This document shows positions 8,794 to 16,502 of a stretch of DNA of 53,700 nucleotides, one piece after another. The DNA comes from Ruminiclostridium sp. GTDB taxonomy: Bacteria; Bacillota_A; Clostridia; Oscillospirales; Oscillospiraceae. The notes beneath the pieces are model-generated. The model was given only the letters and a program-made list of their open reading frames with translations, did not search any database and was not told the origin of the DNA. The number at the start of each line of letters is the position of its first letter. Position 1 is the stretch's first letter. Location of the stretch: positions 1-53,700 of the forward strand of contig JAFXCU010000220.1 in assembly GCA_017521345.1 (NCBI GenBank). Direction: 5' to 3'. Both the position numbers and the translations under genes were made by a program.

Positions 8794-8829
8794 CAAAACC
8801 AGAGATGGAAGACCCATCTCTGGTTTTGT
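8794..8829. terminator. Terminator of the 119-aa lipoprotein gene
   Basis: A 15-bp perfect stem (CAAAACCAGAGATGG and its complement, loop AAGA). The T-rich flank on the minus strand follows the stop of the gene at 8837. The A/T symmetry allows bidirectional use. Confidence 0.8.
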
Positions 8830-8836
8830 CTGCTTT

Positions 8837-9196
8837 TCAGCGTGAGCTGTTTTTCGGTGTGCCGGTCATCCCGTCCAGGACCTCTTCGGTGGCCTTGCCG
8901 ATGCTCTTTCCGGCGTCCTCGGCCCCCTTCATCAGGTCCTCTCCGGCCTTTTTCAGGTCGTCTTCCGTGTGCTCGGACCGGTGGCCCTCCCGGAAGTCAT
9001 CCACCCGGCCGTCCTCATCAGCGTGGTAGGCCCCGGTGTGGGATTCAGGGACACCCCGGGCCAGGTCCTGCTGGGCCTCGGCGCTGTTCTGGCTGTTCCA
9101 GCGGTAGGCGGCGGTCCCTGCGTTCTGGGCGCCGCAGCCGGCGGCGGACAGTCCGATGGCCAGGATGAGGGCGGCCGTGATCAGGGTTCTTCTCAT
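8837..9196 (-). CDS. Small putative lipoprotein, unknown function
   Basis: A 119-aa protein. It has a signal segment (MRRTLITAALILAIGLSAAG) and lipobox Cys about residue 21, then a hydrophilic, highly charged region rich in Glu/Asp/His/Lys (DGRVDDFREGHRSEH), predicted largely helical or disordered. No recognised domain. I chose 9196 because GGAGGG lies about 5 nt upstream; the longer reading from 9262 adds 22 residues without a ribosome site. It is divergent from rubrerythrin and has its own terminator, so it is probably monocistronic. Confidence 0.75.
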   Translation of the reverse strand: MRRTLITAALILAIGLSAAGCGAQNAGTAAYRWNSQNSAEAQQDLARGVPESHTGAYHADEDGRVDDFREGHRSEHTEDDLKKAGEDLMKGAEDAGKSIGKATEEVLDGMTGTPKNSSR

Positions 9197-9437
9197 TCCG
9201 TTCCCTCCGTTGCATTTGTGATTGGGCGCACAATTCTGTGCCTGGATAGGATGCCCGCACAAAGTTTTTTAATTCGGAGAAGAAAAATCCAAAAAACCCT
9301 TGCATTTTTGTTCCATTTGTGTCAAAGTCACAGAAGAGGAATCTGTACTTGGAGTATCATAAACCCAAGCCAAGAAACTTCGAGCAGCGCACACACCGCT
9401 GCAGGAATGATAAAAGACATTTGAAAGGAGATTTACT

Positions 9438-9971
9438 ATGGAACTGAAGGGCAGCAAGACTGAAGCTAACCTGTGGGAAGCATTCGCAGGGGAAAGCCAG
9501 GCAAGAAACAAGTACACCTATTTTGCAGAGGTCGCACGTGCAGAGGGCTATGAGCAGATCGCAGCATTCTTTGAGGAGACCGCCGGCAACGAGAAGGAGC
9601 ACGCAAAGCTCTGGTTCAAGGAACTCTCCGGCATTGGCACCACCGCACAGAACCTGCTGGCAGCTGCCGAGGGCGAGCACGACGAGTGGACCGACATGTA
9701 CAAGCGCATGGCAGAAGAGGCCCGTGAAGAGGGCTTCCACCGCATCGCTGATATGTTCCACTTCGTGGGCGAGATCGAGAAGTCTCACTACGAGCGCTAC
9801 CTGAAGCTGCTGGAGAACCTGGAGGCAGAGGAAGTCTTCAAGAAGCCCGCTGTCAAGGTCTGGTACTGCCGCAACTGCGGTCACCTGGAGTATGGCGACG
9901 AGGCTCCCGCAGAGTGCCCCGTCTGCGGTTATCCCCAGGCTTACTTCGAGATCAAGGCCGAGAACTACTAA
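9438..9971 (+). CDS. rbr: Rubrerythrin
   Basis: A 177-aa peroxide-scavenging non-haem iron protein of anaerobes. The N-terminal ferritin-like domain (about 1-135) carries the diiron ligands in the ExxH-type helices (EAFAGESQARNKY; GNEKEHAKL; GEIEKSHYERYL). The C-terminal rubredoxin-like domain has the Fe(Cys)4 pair CRNCG and CPVCG. It reduces H2O2 to water using electrons from rubredoxin/NADH routes. It has AAAGGAG 9 nt before the ATG, is monocistronic and ends at a strong bidirectional terminator. Codon choice is biased, consistent with high expression. Confidence 0.97.
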   Translation: MELKGSKTEANLWEAFAGESQARNKYTYFAEVARAEGYEQIAAFFEETAGNEKEHAKLWFKELSGIGTTAQNLLAAAEGEHDEWTDMYKRMAEEAREEGFHRIADMFHFVGEIEKSHYERYLKLLENLEAEEVFKKPAVKVWYCRNCGHLEYGDEAPAECPVCGYPQAYFEIKAENY

Positions 9972-9983
9972 TCTTAATAAGCA

Positions 9984-10017
9984 TAAAAAAAGAAGCCGCT
10001 ATGCGGCTTCTTTTTTT
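9984..10017. terminator. Terminator of rubrerythrin
   Basis: Perfect stem GAAGCCGC-TAT-GCGGCTTC flanked by seven A and seven T, directly after the rubrerythrin stop. Bidirectional by symmetry. Confidence 0.9.
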
Positions 10018-10020
10018 ACT

Positions 10021-10046
10021 GTCGGAAAAGGCAAGCCTTTTCCGAC
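10021..10046 (+). repeat. Hairpin preceding structured element copy B
   Basis: Stem GTCGGAAAAGG-CAA-CCTTTTCCGAC type, immediately after the rubrerythrin terminator and 8 bp before element B. It corresponds in position to the hairpins that precede copies A and C. Confidence 0.6.
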
Positions 10047-10054
10047 AATGGGGA

Positions 10055-10190
10055 TTGCGGCCTGTTGCAGCGCACGCCTTGTGCCAAGGCGCACGTTTAC
10101 AGGCCGAGAAGTGTTTTCTGGCACGCACATGTCGCGCCAGAAAACGAACTTGACTTTATTTCGTCGCTGCGGCGACGAAACTCTACGAGG
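10055..10190 (+). repeat. Three-stem structured element, copy B
   Basis: Stem 1 is CGGCCTGT/ACAGGCCG (10058-10065 with 10099-10106), enclosing GCCTT-AAGGC. Stem 2 is GTTTTCTGGC/GCCAGAAAAC (10113-10122 with 10136-10145), with GCACATGTC in the loop. Stem 3 is TTTCGTCGC/GCGACGAAA (10159-10167 with 10172-10180, loop TGCG). It ends in CTCTACGAGG. It shares GAACTTGA before stem 3 and the loop motifs with copies A and C while stem sequences differ. It lies between convergent genes, co-oriented with rubrerythrin. Confidence 0.8.
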
Positions 10191-10399
10191 TCTTCCGGAC
10201 GTACCCGCGCGTCAGCTGGTGGCGCGCCATGGCCTGCCTGTCGATGCGGAAAACAGGATCCGCACAACCAGAGAAAGGGGTCCAGGGGAAAGAAACTCTT
10301 TCCCCTGGCATTCTTTCCCCCATTTCTCATGGGAGAAATGGGGCCCCGCCGGAGGCGAAGAACCCCGCGCGGCATGGAGAAATCACCTTGTGAAGTCGC
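10191..10399. repeat. Non-coding array of hairpins
   Basis: This stretch between element B and the symporter terminator has no convincing gene. It holds TGCGGA-TCCGCA (about 10234-10264), CCAGGGGAAAGA-TTTCCCCTGG (about 10290-10317) and CCCCATTTCTC-GAGAAATGGGG (about 10318-10344). It looks like further repeat material joined to element B. Confidence 0.6.
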
Positions 10400-10433
10400 A
10401 AAAAAAGCCGCAGCTCAACGAGCTGCGGCTTTT
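10400..10433 (-). terminator. Terminator of the dicarboxylate symporter
   Basis: On the minus strand a GC-rich 11-bp stem (AGCCGCAGCTC and complement, short loop) is followed by a T run, 21 bp after the stop codon of the symporter gene. Confidence 0.85.
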
Positions 10434-10453
10434 GGCTGTTGTATGGGGGAAGA

Positions 10454-11689
10454 TCAGGCGGCCTTCTGCTTCTTGGCTTCCCGCTTCTTTTCCCAGGCGT
10501 CCACGCACATGGTGCAGGCGGCGTCGCCGGTGATGTTGACGGTGGTGCGGCCCATGTCCAGGATGCGGTCGATGCCGGCCACCAGGGCGATGCCCTCCAG
10601 GGGCAGACCCACGGACTCCAGCACCATGGCCAGCATGATCATGCCTGCGCCGGGCACGCCTGCGGTGCCGATGGAGGCCAGGGTGGCGGTGAGGATGATG
10701 GTGATCTGCTGGGCGATGGTCAGGTCGATGCCGAAGATCTCAGCAATGAAGATGGCGCACACGCCCTGATAGATGGCGGTGCCGTCCATGTTGATGGTGG
10801 CGCCCAGAGGCAGGACGAAGGAGGAGACCTCCTTGCGGGCGCCCAGCCGCTGGGTGGCGTCCATGTTGAAGGGCAGGGTGCCCACGCTGGAGGCAGAGGA
10901 GAAGGCGAAGAGCATGGGCTCGGACATGACCTTGAAGAACTTCAGGGGGCTCAGACCGGCGAAGGCCTTCACAGACAGGGAGTAGGTGACGATCATATGG
11001 ACGATGTAGGCGGTGTATGCCACAACGATGACCTTCAGCAGGGGGAGCAGCACGTCGGGGCCGTTGGTGGCTACCACGGGGCAGATCAGGGCGAAGACGC
11101 CGATGGGGGAGAGCTTCAGGATCATCATCATGACCTTGAAGCTGACCTCAGCAAAGCTGTCCACGCAGTCCTTGGCCAGCTTGCCCTTCTCCCCGGCCAG
11201 GATGATGCCGAAGCCGAAGAACAGGGCGATGACAATGACCTGGAGCATGGTGGCGTCTGCCAGGGGCTGGAAGAAGTTAGAGGGGAAGATGTTCACGATG
11301 GTCTGCATCAGGCCGGGGGCCTCGGAGGCCTCGTAGGACAGGCCCTCGGTGGAGATCACGTAGCCTGCGCCCACCTGGAGAATGTTGGCAAAAACCAGGC
11401 CCAGGGTGACGGCGACGGCGGTGGTGCAGAGGTAGAAGGCGATGGTCTTCACGCCGATGGAGCCCACCTTGCGGACATCCTGCAGGGAGACGATGCCCTG
11501 CATGATGGACAGCAGGACCACGGGGACGACCACCATCTTGATGAGATTCAGATAAATGGTGCCGAAGGGTTTGATGTAGTCGGTTGCGATGGCAGGTGCG
11601 CCCTGGAAGGCAAGACCTGCAATGATACCCAGGACCAGACCGATGGCGATCCAGGCAGTCAGGGATAGCTTCTTTTTCTCTCCAGCCAT
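10454..11689 (-). CDS. Dicarboxylate/amino acid:cation symporter (DAACS family)
   Basis: A 411-aa inner-membrane secondary transporter of the sodium:dicarboxylate/glutamate family. The N-terminal helices (LTAWIAIGLVLGIIAG; YLNLIKMVVVPVVLLSI) are followed by the serine-rich re-entrant loop region (FAFSSASSVGTLPF) and the NMDGT motif (INMDGTAIYQG), which form the substrate and cation site. The second re-entrant loop is at SIGTAGVPGAG. It imports glutamate, aspartate or C4-dicarboxylates with Na+ or H+; the substrate cannot be read from sequence. It is monocistronic, with a terminator downstream and a divergent surface-protein operon upstream. Confidence 0.93.
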   Translation of the reverse strand: MAGEKKKLSLTAWIAIGLVLGIIAGLAFQGAPAIATDYIKPFGTIYLNLIKMVVVPVVLLSIMQGIVSLQDVRKVGSIGVKTIAFYLCTTAVAVTLGLVFANILQVGAGYVISTEGLSYEASEAPGLMQTIVNIFPSNFFQPLADATMLQVIVIALFFGFGIILAGEKGKLAKDCVDSFAEVSFKVMMMILKLSPIGVFALICPVVATNGPDVLLPLLKVIVVAYTAYIVHMIVTYSLSVKAFAGLSPLKFFKVMSEPMLFAFSSASSVGTLPFNMDATQRLGARKEVSSFVLPLGATINMDGTAIYQGVCAIFIAEIFGIDLTIAQQITIILTATLASIGTAGVPGAGMIMLAMVLESVGLPLEGIALVAGIDRILDMGRTTVNITGDAACTMCVDAWEKKREAKKQKAA

Positions 11690-11768
11690 AGGAGACCTCC
11701 TGATTCCTTGCTGTTTCAGCAGTGATTTACAAACAATTTATTTTATCACGGGGAGGAGAACAAGAAAA

Positions 11769-11795
11769 GGCGGCAAAACGATGGTTTTGCTGCCT
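11769..11795 (-). terminator. Terminator-like hairpin upstream of the symporter gene
   Basis: Minus-strand stem GGCAGCAAAAC/GTTTTGCCGCC followed by TTTTCTTG, about 80 bp before the symporter start. Either the symporter is transcribed from further upstream and attenuated here, or this ends an unrecognised antisense transcript. Confidence 0.4.
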
Positions 11796-11820
11796 AATTT
11801 CCGGGATTTCGTTTGTTGGA

Positions 11821-11903
11821 TTGCCGAAACTTGCAGGAATACCTTCGCAGGACGGGTAAAGATGCCGAAATATGCAGGATTTCAGGCGGAAAGATGCAGG
11901 AGA
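11821..11903 (+). promoter_or_regulatory. Three direct repeats upstream of the CotH operon (candidate operator)
   Basis: TTGCCGAAACTTGCAGGA (11821), ATGCCGAAATATGCAGGA (11862) and AGGCGGAAAGATGCAGGA (11884) share a GCSGAAA..TGCAGGA core, starting 41 and 22 bp apart. A weaker half-copy (CTTCGCAGGA) lies at about 11843. The spacing of about two or four helical turns suggests cooperative protein binding upstream of the -10 at 11965. Confidence 0.5.
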
Positions 11904-11961
11904 GAGCCTGGGGTTTTTCTCGGGAAAACCTGTGACTTCTCTGGTATAGCCGGGCAAAATG

Positions 11962-11970
11962 TGATACAAT
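11962..11970 (+). promoter_or_regulatory. Candidate extended -10 promoter of the CotH operon
   Basis: TGATACAAT (TG-N-TACAAT), 46 bp before the start codon. No good -35 is seen, which would fit activator dependence through the direct repeats upstream. Confidence 0.45.
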
Positions 11971-12015
11971 ATATTATCTATACTTATCTGCACCTGTGTG
12001 CGACGGGAGGATGCC

Positions 12016-14349
12016 ATGAGATATTCCATGTTCCGCAGGGTCATTCTGACCGCTGCCGCCCTGGCCCTCAGCCTGGGCCTGACCATAACCTCCGCCTCTG
12101 CCGCCGGACAGGGCCTTGCCGGTCTCACCTGGCAGGTCAGCCCTGACCATGAGACCACCGTCTCCATCCAGCAGAAGAACGGGACCAACTACCTTTTCCT
12201 GCCCTCTTCTGCCGACCTGACGGCTCTGACCCTGACCTTCCAGGGGAATGCCGCCACTGCGGCGGGAAACGCTGCCTCTGCCGAGGTCACCAGCGGACAG
12301 CCCTTTGACCTGACCGCCCTCTTCACCCAGCCCCCTGCCGACGGCTGCTGGAAGGTGACCCTCACCCGAGGGGGCGAGACTCTGAAGCTGACCGTGATGC
12401 AGTCTGCCAACATCGGTTCTGTCTATCTTACCAGTGCTGACCCGTCCAAGGATCGGGAATGGGTGGAGCAGGACAAGGACAAGAATAAGGCCAAGGGGGA
12501 GATCCTCTTCCTCCGGGCCGACGGCTCCACCGTCTATGCCGGGGACCTGAAGCAGATCAAGGGCCGGGGCAATTCCACCTGGACATATCCTAAGAAGCCC
12601 TATCAGATCAAGCTGGACGAGAAGTTTGACCTGCTGGAGGCCGGAGAGGCTCCCGAGTCCACCTGGATCCTGCTGGCCAACTACTGCGACCCTACGCTGA
12701 TCCACAATACCATTACCTTTGATTTGGCCCAGGACCTGGGCATGGCCTATACCCCCAACAGTGCGCCGGTGGACCTGTACTATGACGGGGAATACCGGGG
12801 AAACTACCTGCTGTGTGAGAAGACCGAGGTGGGAGAGGGCCGGGTGGACATCCACGACCTGGAGGGGGACATCGAAGATGCCAACCCCGATGTGGAGGAT
12901 CTGGATGACTGTGAAACCGCCCTGGGCACCACCCCCAGCGGCAATCCCTGCCAGTATGTCACCGGCCTGACCGCCCCGGAGGATCTCTCCGGCGGCTACC
13001 TGCTGGAAATGGACTTCCGGGTCCGGGCGCTGGAGGAGAAAAGCTGGTTTGCCACCAACGCCGGCTGTTACCTGGTGAGCAAGAGCCCCGAGTACCTGCC
13101 CCAGGAGGCCATGGAGTATATCAGCGGATTCTACCAGGCCTTTGAGGACGCCGTCATGAACGGCGGCACCCACCCCATCACCGGCAAGGATTACACCGAG
13201 TATGTGGACCTGGAATCCCTGGCCAAGTCCTTCCTGATGCTGGAGCTGAGCCAGGACGGGGATGCCTTCCATTCCTCCACCTTCTTCTATAAGCCCGCCG
13301 GGGAGGACAAGCTCTACGCCGGTCCCCTGTGGGATTTTGACTCCTCCTACGGCAGCTACTATAAGGACTATGCCATCACCGACGTGGTGGCAGGTGCGTC
13401 CATCCTGGGCCGAGCCCTTCAGACCATCCCTTCCTTCCAGGAGGCCCTGCGGGTCTGCAGTCAGGACCTCTACCCCATGGCGGAGATCGTCCGGGAGCAG
13501 GCCGGTCAGCAGGGGAAGATGCTCTCTGCCAGCCAGGATATGGACCACATCCTCTGGCCGGACACCACCCCCGGCAGCTACACCAAGGCCATCCTGGACC
13601 TGCAGTCCTTCCTGACCCAGCGGAACGACTGGCTCTACGAGCGGGTGGTGGGCTGGACGGCTGACATGGACCTGCCCGCTTACCTGGTGGACGTGAAGGA
13701 CACGGACTGGTTTGCCCCCAACGTGGACTATGTCCTGGAACACGGCCTCATGAACGGCGTGTCCCAGACTCGCTTCGCCCCTCAGAGCACCATGACCCGC
13801 GCCATGGCGGTCACCGTCCTCTACCGGATCGCCGGAGAGCCTGCGGTTTCCGAGGAAACGGTGTTCCAGGATGTGGCCCCCAGCCAGTGGTATGGCCCTG
13901 CCGTGTCCTGGGCAGCCGAGAAGGGCGTGGCCGAGGGCTTTGACGGGCTCTTCCGGCCCAATGACCAGATCACCCGCCAGGAGCTGGTGGCCATTCTCTA
14001 TCGCTATGAACAGTCCCTGAACCCCAGCATTGGGGACAGCTATGTGGATCTGCGCCCTGTGCCGGGTCCGGACACCATCCTGCCTCCCCCGCCGGAGATC
14101 ATTCTGCCGGAGGATCCCGAACTCACCCCCTCGTTCCCGGATCTTCTTCCCCCCGAGTGGCTCCAGGGCACCGGTAGCAGCTACACCGACCTGGACCAGA
14201 TCGCCGACTGGGCCGCTGAGGCCTTCGTCTGGGCCATTGAGAACGGCATCATCACCGGCAACAGCGACGGCACCCTGGATCCCCAGGGCAGCGCTCTCCG
14301 GTGCCAGTTCGCGGCAATGATCCAGCGTTACCACCAGACCATTATCTGA
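12016..14349 (+). CDS. CotH kinase family protein with SLH surface-anchoring domains
   Basis: A 777-aa exported protein. The signal peptide (MRYSMFRRVILTAAALALSL, about 1-30) and an immunoglobulin-like region (about 30-135) precede the CotH domain (about 140-460), with KGRGNSTWTYPKKPYQIKL and GPLWDFDSSYG. The latter DFD motif corresponds to the metal-binding aspartates of spore-coat CotH kinases. Three SLH repeats follow (WFAPNVDYVLEHGLMNG; WYGPAVSWAAEKGV; WAAEAFVWAIENGI), predicted to bind cell-wall polymer; a proline-rich linker splits the last two. The start at 12016 has GGGAGG 5 nt upstream; an in-frame GTG at 11998 lacks one. The lipoprotein gene follows 19 bp later. Substrate unknown. 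Confidence 0.9.
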   Translation: MRYSMFRRVILTAAALALSLGLTITSASAAGQGLAGLTWQVSPDHETTVSIQQKNGTNYLFLPSSADLTALTLTFQGNAATAAGNAASAEVTSGQPFDLTALFTQPPADGCWKVTLTRGGETLKLTVMQSANIGSVYLTSADPSKDREWVEQDKDKNKAKGEILFLRADGSTVYAGDLKQIKGRGNSTWTYPKKPYQIKLDEKFDLLEAGEAPESTWILLANYCDPTLIHNTITFDLAQDLGMAYTPNSAPVDLYYDGEYRGNYLLCEKTEVGEGRVDIHDLEGDIEDANPDVEDLDDCETALGTTPSGNPCQYVTGLTAPEDLSGGYLLEMDFRVRALEEKSWFATNAGCYLVSKSPEYLPQEAMEYISGFYQAFEDAVMNGGTHPITGKDYTEYVDLESLAKSFLMLELSQDGDAFHSSTFFYKPAGEDKLYAGPLWDFDSSYGSYYKDYAITDVVAGASILGRALQTIPSFQEALRVCSQDLYPMAEIVREQAGQQGKMLSASQDMDHILWPDTTPGSYTKAILDLQSFLTQRNDWLYERVVGWTADMDLPAYLVDVKDTDWFAPNVDYVLEHGLMNGVSQTRFAPQSTMTRAMAVTVLYRIAGEPAVSEETVFQDVAPSQWYGPAVSWAAEKGVAEGFDGLFRPNDQITRQELVAILYRYEQSLNPSIGDSYVDLRPVPGPDTILPPPPEIILPEDPELTPSFPDLLPPEWLQGTGSSYTDLDQIADWAAEAFVWAIENGIITGNSDGTLDPQGSALRCQFAAMIQRYHQTII

Positions 14350-14368
14350 TAGAATAAGGAGAACTTGC

Positions 14369-14887
14369 ATGAAAAAGCTTCTGACCCTGCTGGCCCTGTC
14401 TATGGCCCTGATCCTGACCCTCACCGCCTGCGGCGGTTCCGTCCAGCCCCCCCAGGAGGATGCCGCCATCCCCGTGGTGGAGGGCGACACCCTCAGCGCC
14501 GACCTGGCCAACACCTTCCTGCCCATGGCTGTGGAAGCAGAGGGTTCCTCTGCCGAGGCTCTGGCCAATGAATTCCTGGCCGCCGCCGAGCTGCCCTTCG
14601 ACGGCATGGTCATGCCCGTGGAGCCCGGCCTGCTGATGGGCTTCGGCAACGTGGAGATCACCGGCTTCTCCGAGGGCGTTATGTTCGGCCCTGCCATCAG
14701 CACCATTCCCTTCCTGGGCTACGTCTTCCAGCTGGAGGATGGCACCGACGGGGCAGAGTTCTGCCAGACCCTCCAGGAGTACTGTGACCTGCGGTGGAAC
14801 ATCTGCACCGAGGCCGAGGAAGTGGTGGCTGCCCAGGGCGGCGACTACGTCTTCTTCCTCATGTGCCCCTCCTCCCTGGAGGGCTAA
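14369..14887 (+). CDS. Putative lipoprotein, DUF4358-like
   Basis: A 172-aa protein with a clear lipoprotein signal (LTLTACGG, Cys about residue 21), so it is probably anchored outside the membrane. The mature part has an alpha/beta pattern with GYVFQLEDGTDGAEF followed by an amphipathic helix and a final GGDYVFFLMCP strand. That layout resembles DUF4358 lipoproteins, which often neighbour DHHW proteins, but the match is from memory of the family pattern and is not certain. It sits 19 bp after the CotH gene and 3 bp before the DHHW gene, so the three are very likely cotranscribed. Confidence 0.75.
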   Translation: MKKLLTLLALSMALILTLTACGGSVQPPQEDAAIPVVEGDTLSADLANTFLPMAVEAEGSSAEALANEFLAAAELPFDGMVMPVEPGLLMGFGNVEITGFSEGVMFGPAISTIPFLGYVFQLEDGTDGAEFCQTLQEYCDLRWNICTEAEEVVAAQGGDYVFFLMCPSSLEG

Positions 14888-14890
14888 GGG

Positions 14891-15811
14891 TTGCGCCGAC
14901 TTGCCCTTCTGGTCCTGGCGGGGGTGCTGACCCTCACCGGGCCTGGGGCCCAGGCCTGTTCCATGGACCTGCCCGGAGAACCGCCCCGTGAGGGGGTCTA
15001 CCTCCAGGCGGGCCATCTGGCGGAGGCCGAGCCCGCTCTGGTCCCTGCCATGACGGACTACGCCGCAAAGAAGATCCAATATATCTGGGACACCTACCTG
15101 GCCGGGACGGACTGCAAGGGGTACTTCGCCATGGTCCCCGGCAAGGAGGCCTTCCTCCGGCCCAATTCCCTGACCCATGAGGGCATGTTTGCCTGGTTCC
15201 GGCGGGAACTGCCCCAGCTGACCCACCTGGACCTATCTCCCCTGCTGGCTCTGGAGGACTACTACACCACCGACCTCCACTGGCGGCAGGAGAACCTGCT
15301 GGACATTGCCTCCTGCCTGACCCTGGCCATGGAGTCCTGGGCAGAGACCGACTACACCGTAAACACCTGGTCCGGGGACTTTTTCGGCACCTATCTGGGC
15401 CGGATGACCCCGCCCTTGCGGCCCGATACCGTGTGCTATCTCACCAGCGACACCCTGGATGCCTGCACCGTCACGGGTTACGACCTGATGGGCCGGCCCC
15501 AGAGCCAGCCCATCTATGACCTGGAACGGGCGGAGAAGGGCAAGCCCTACGACCTGTTCCTGTCCGGTTCCCAGGGCATCCAGATCATCGAAAACCCCAA
15601 GGGCCCTGCCGGGAAGGAGCTGGTCCTCTTCCGGGACTCCTTCGGCAGCCCCCTGGCCCCCCTCCTGGTGGAGGGATATGCCAAGGTCACCCTGGTGGAC
15701 CTGCGCTATGTCCTCAGCTACAGCCTGGCTGACTATGTGGACTTTGCCGACCAGGATGTCCTCTTCCTCTACAGCTCTCTTTTGCTGAACAACAGCCTGG
15801 CCCTGCGGTAA
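14891..15811 (+). CDS. DHHW family protein (SGNH/DltD-like)
   Basis: A 306-aa exported protein. It has a TTG start (no ATG is nearby; GGAGGG overlaps the end of the preceding gene) and a signal segment RLALLVLAGVLTLTGPGAQA. YTTDLHW at about residues 126-131 matches the TDxHW motif that names the family. LFRDSFGSPLAPLL near 240 matches the serine-containing block of SGNH-like DltD/AlgJ relatives. Such proteins usually work with a membrane-bound O-acyltransferase (MBOAT) in cell-surface acylation. No MBOAT gene is in the window. It is shorter than most DHHW proteins, mainly at the N-terminus. Confidence 0.82.
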   Translation: MRRLALLVLAGVLTLTGPGAQACSMDLPGEPPREGVYLQAGHLAEAEPALVPAMTDYAAKKIQYIWDTYLAGTDCKGYFAMVPGKEAFLRPNSLTHEGMFAWFRRELPQLTHLDLSPLLALEDYYTTDLHWRQENLLDIASCLTLAMESWAETDYTVNTWSGDFFGTYLGRMTPPLRPDTVCYLTSDTLDACTVTGYDLMGRPQSQPIYDLERAEKGKPYDLFLSGSQGIQIIENPKGPAGKELVLFRDSFGSPLAPLLVEGYAKVTLVDLRYVLSYSLADYVDFADQDVLFLYSSLLLNNSLALR

Positions 15812-15846
15812 GGGCCGCCTACACTATAGATAAAGGAGCCATTTCC

Positions 15847-16497
15847 ATGGATATTCGGAACATTCTTTCTCATGTTGACCACACCCTGCTGAAGGTGGAT
15901 GCCTCCTGGGACCAGATCAAGACCCTCTGTGACGAGGCCATGGAGTTCGGCTGCGCCACCGTGTGCATCCCCCCCTCCTTCGTGAAGGAGGCTGTGGACT
16001 ACACCCAGGGCTACCTGAAGATCTGCACGGTCATCGGCTTCCCCAACGGCTACAACACCCTGGCCGCCAAGCTCTTTGAGACCAAGGACGCCGTGGAGAA
16101 CGGGGCCAGCGAGATCGACATGGTCATCAACAACGGCCTGGTGAAGGCCCGGAAGTGGAAGGAGATCACCGAGGAGATCTCCGCCGTGAAGGCCGCCTGC
16201 CTGGGCCGACCCCTGAAGGTCATCATCGAGACCTGCCTCCTGTCTGATGCCGAGAAGATCAAGCTCTGCCAGGTGGTGGAGAAGGCCGGCGCCGACTTCT
16301 TAAAGACCTCCACTGGATTCTCCACCGGTGGTGCCACCCGGGAGGACGTGGCCCTCCTGCGGGAGCACCTGGCCGACCACATCAAGCTGAAAGCCTCCGG
16401 GGGCATCCGCACCCTGGAGGACGCCCAGGCCTTCCTGGACCTGGGTGCCGACCGCCTGGGTGCCTCTGCCCTGGTGGGCGAGGCCAGAAAGGCATAA
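15847..16497 (+). CDS. deoC: Deoxyribose-phosphate aldolase
   Basis: A 216-aa class I aldolase converting 2-deoxyribose-5-phosphate to glyceraldehyde-3-phosphate and acetaldehyde in deoxynucleoside breakdown. Seen: the N-terminal DHTLLKVDA block, the Schiff-base lysine in DFLKTSTGF (about residue 154), and the second conserved lysine in IKLKASGGIRT near 180. Length is typical. It lies 35 bp after the DHHW gene and 5 bp before the MBL hydrolase. A functional link to the surface genes upstream is not evident. It has AAAGGAG about 11 nt before the ATG. Confidence 0.96.
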   Translation: MDIRNILSHVDHTLLKVDASWDQIKTLCDEAMEFGCATVCIPPSFVKEAVDYTQGYLKICTVIGFPNGYNTLAAKLFETKDAVENGASEIDMVINNGLVKARKWKEITEEISAVKAACLGRPLKVIIETCLLSDAEKIKLCQVVEKAGADFLKTSTGFSTGGATREDVALLREHLADHIKLKASGGIRTLEDAQAFLDLGADRLGASALVGEARKA

Positions 16498-16502
16498 AAC
16501 CG

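Noticed and set aside
11974..14706. 910-codon minus-strand frame opposite the CotH operon
   Set aside because: Shadow of the CotH, SLH and lipoprotein genes. Composition is biased and no family motif is present.
14891..15811. Frameshifted or broken DHHW gene because it lacks an ATG
   Set aside because: A TTG start with a clean signal peptide and a nearby ribosome site gives a continuous frame. The shorter length is noted but does not require damage.
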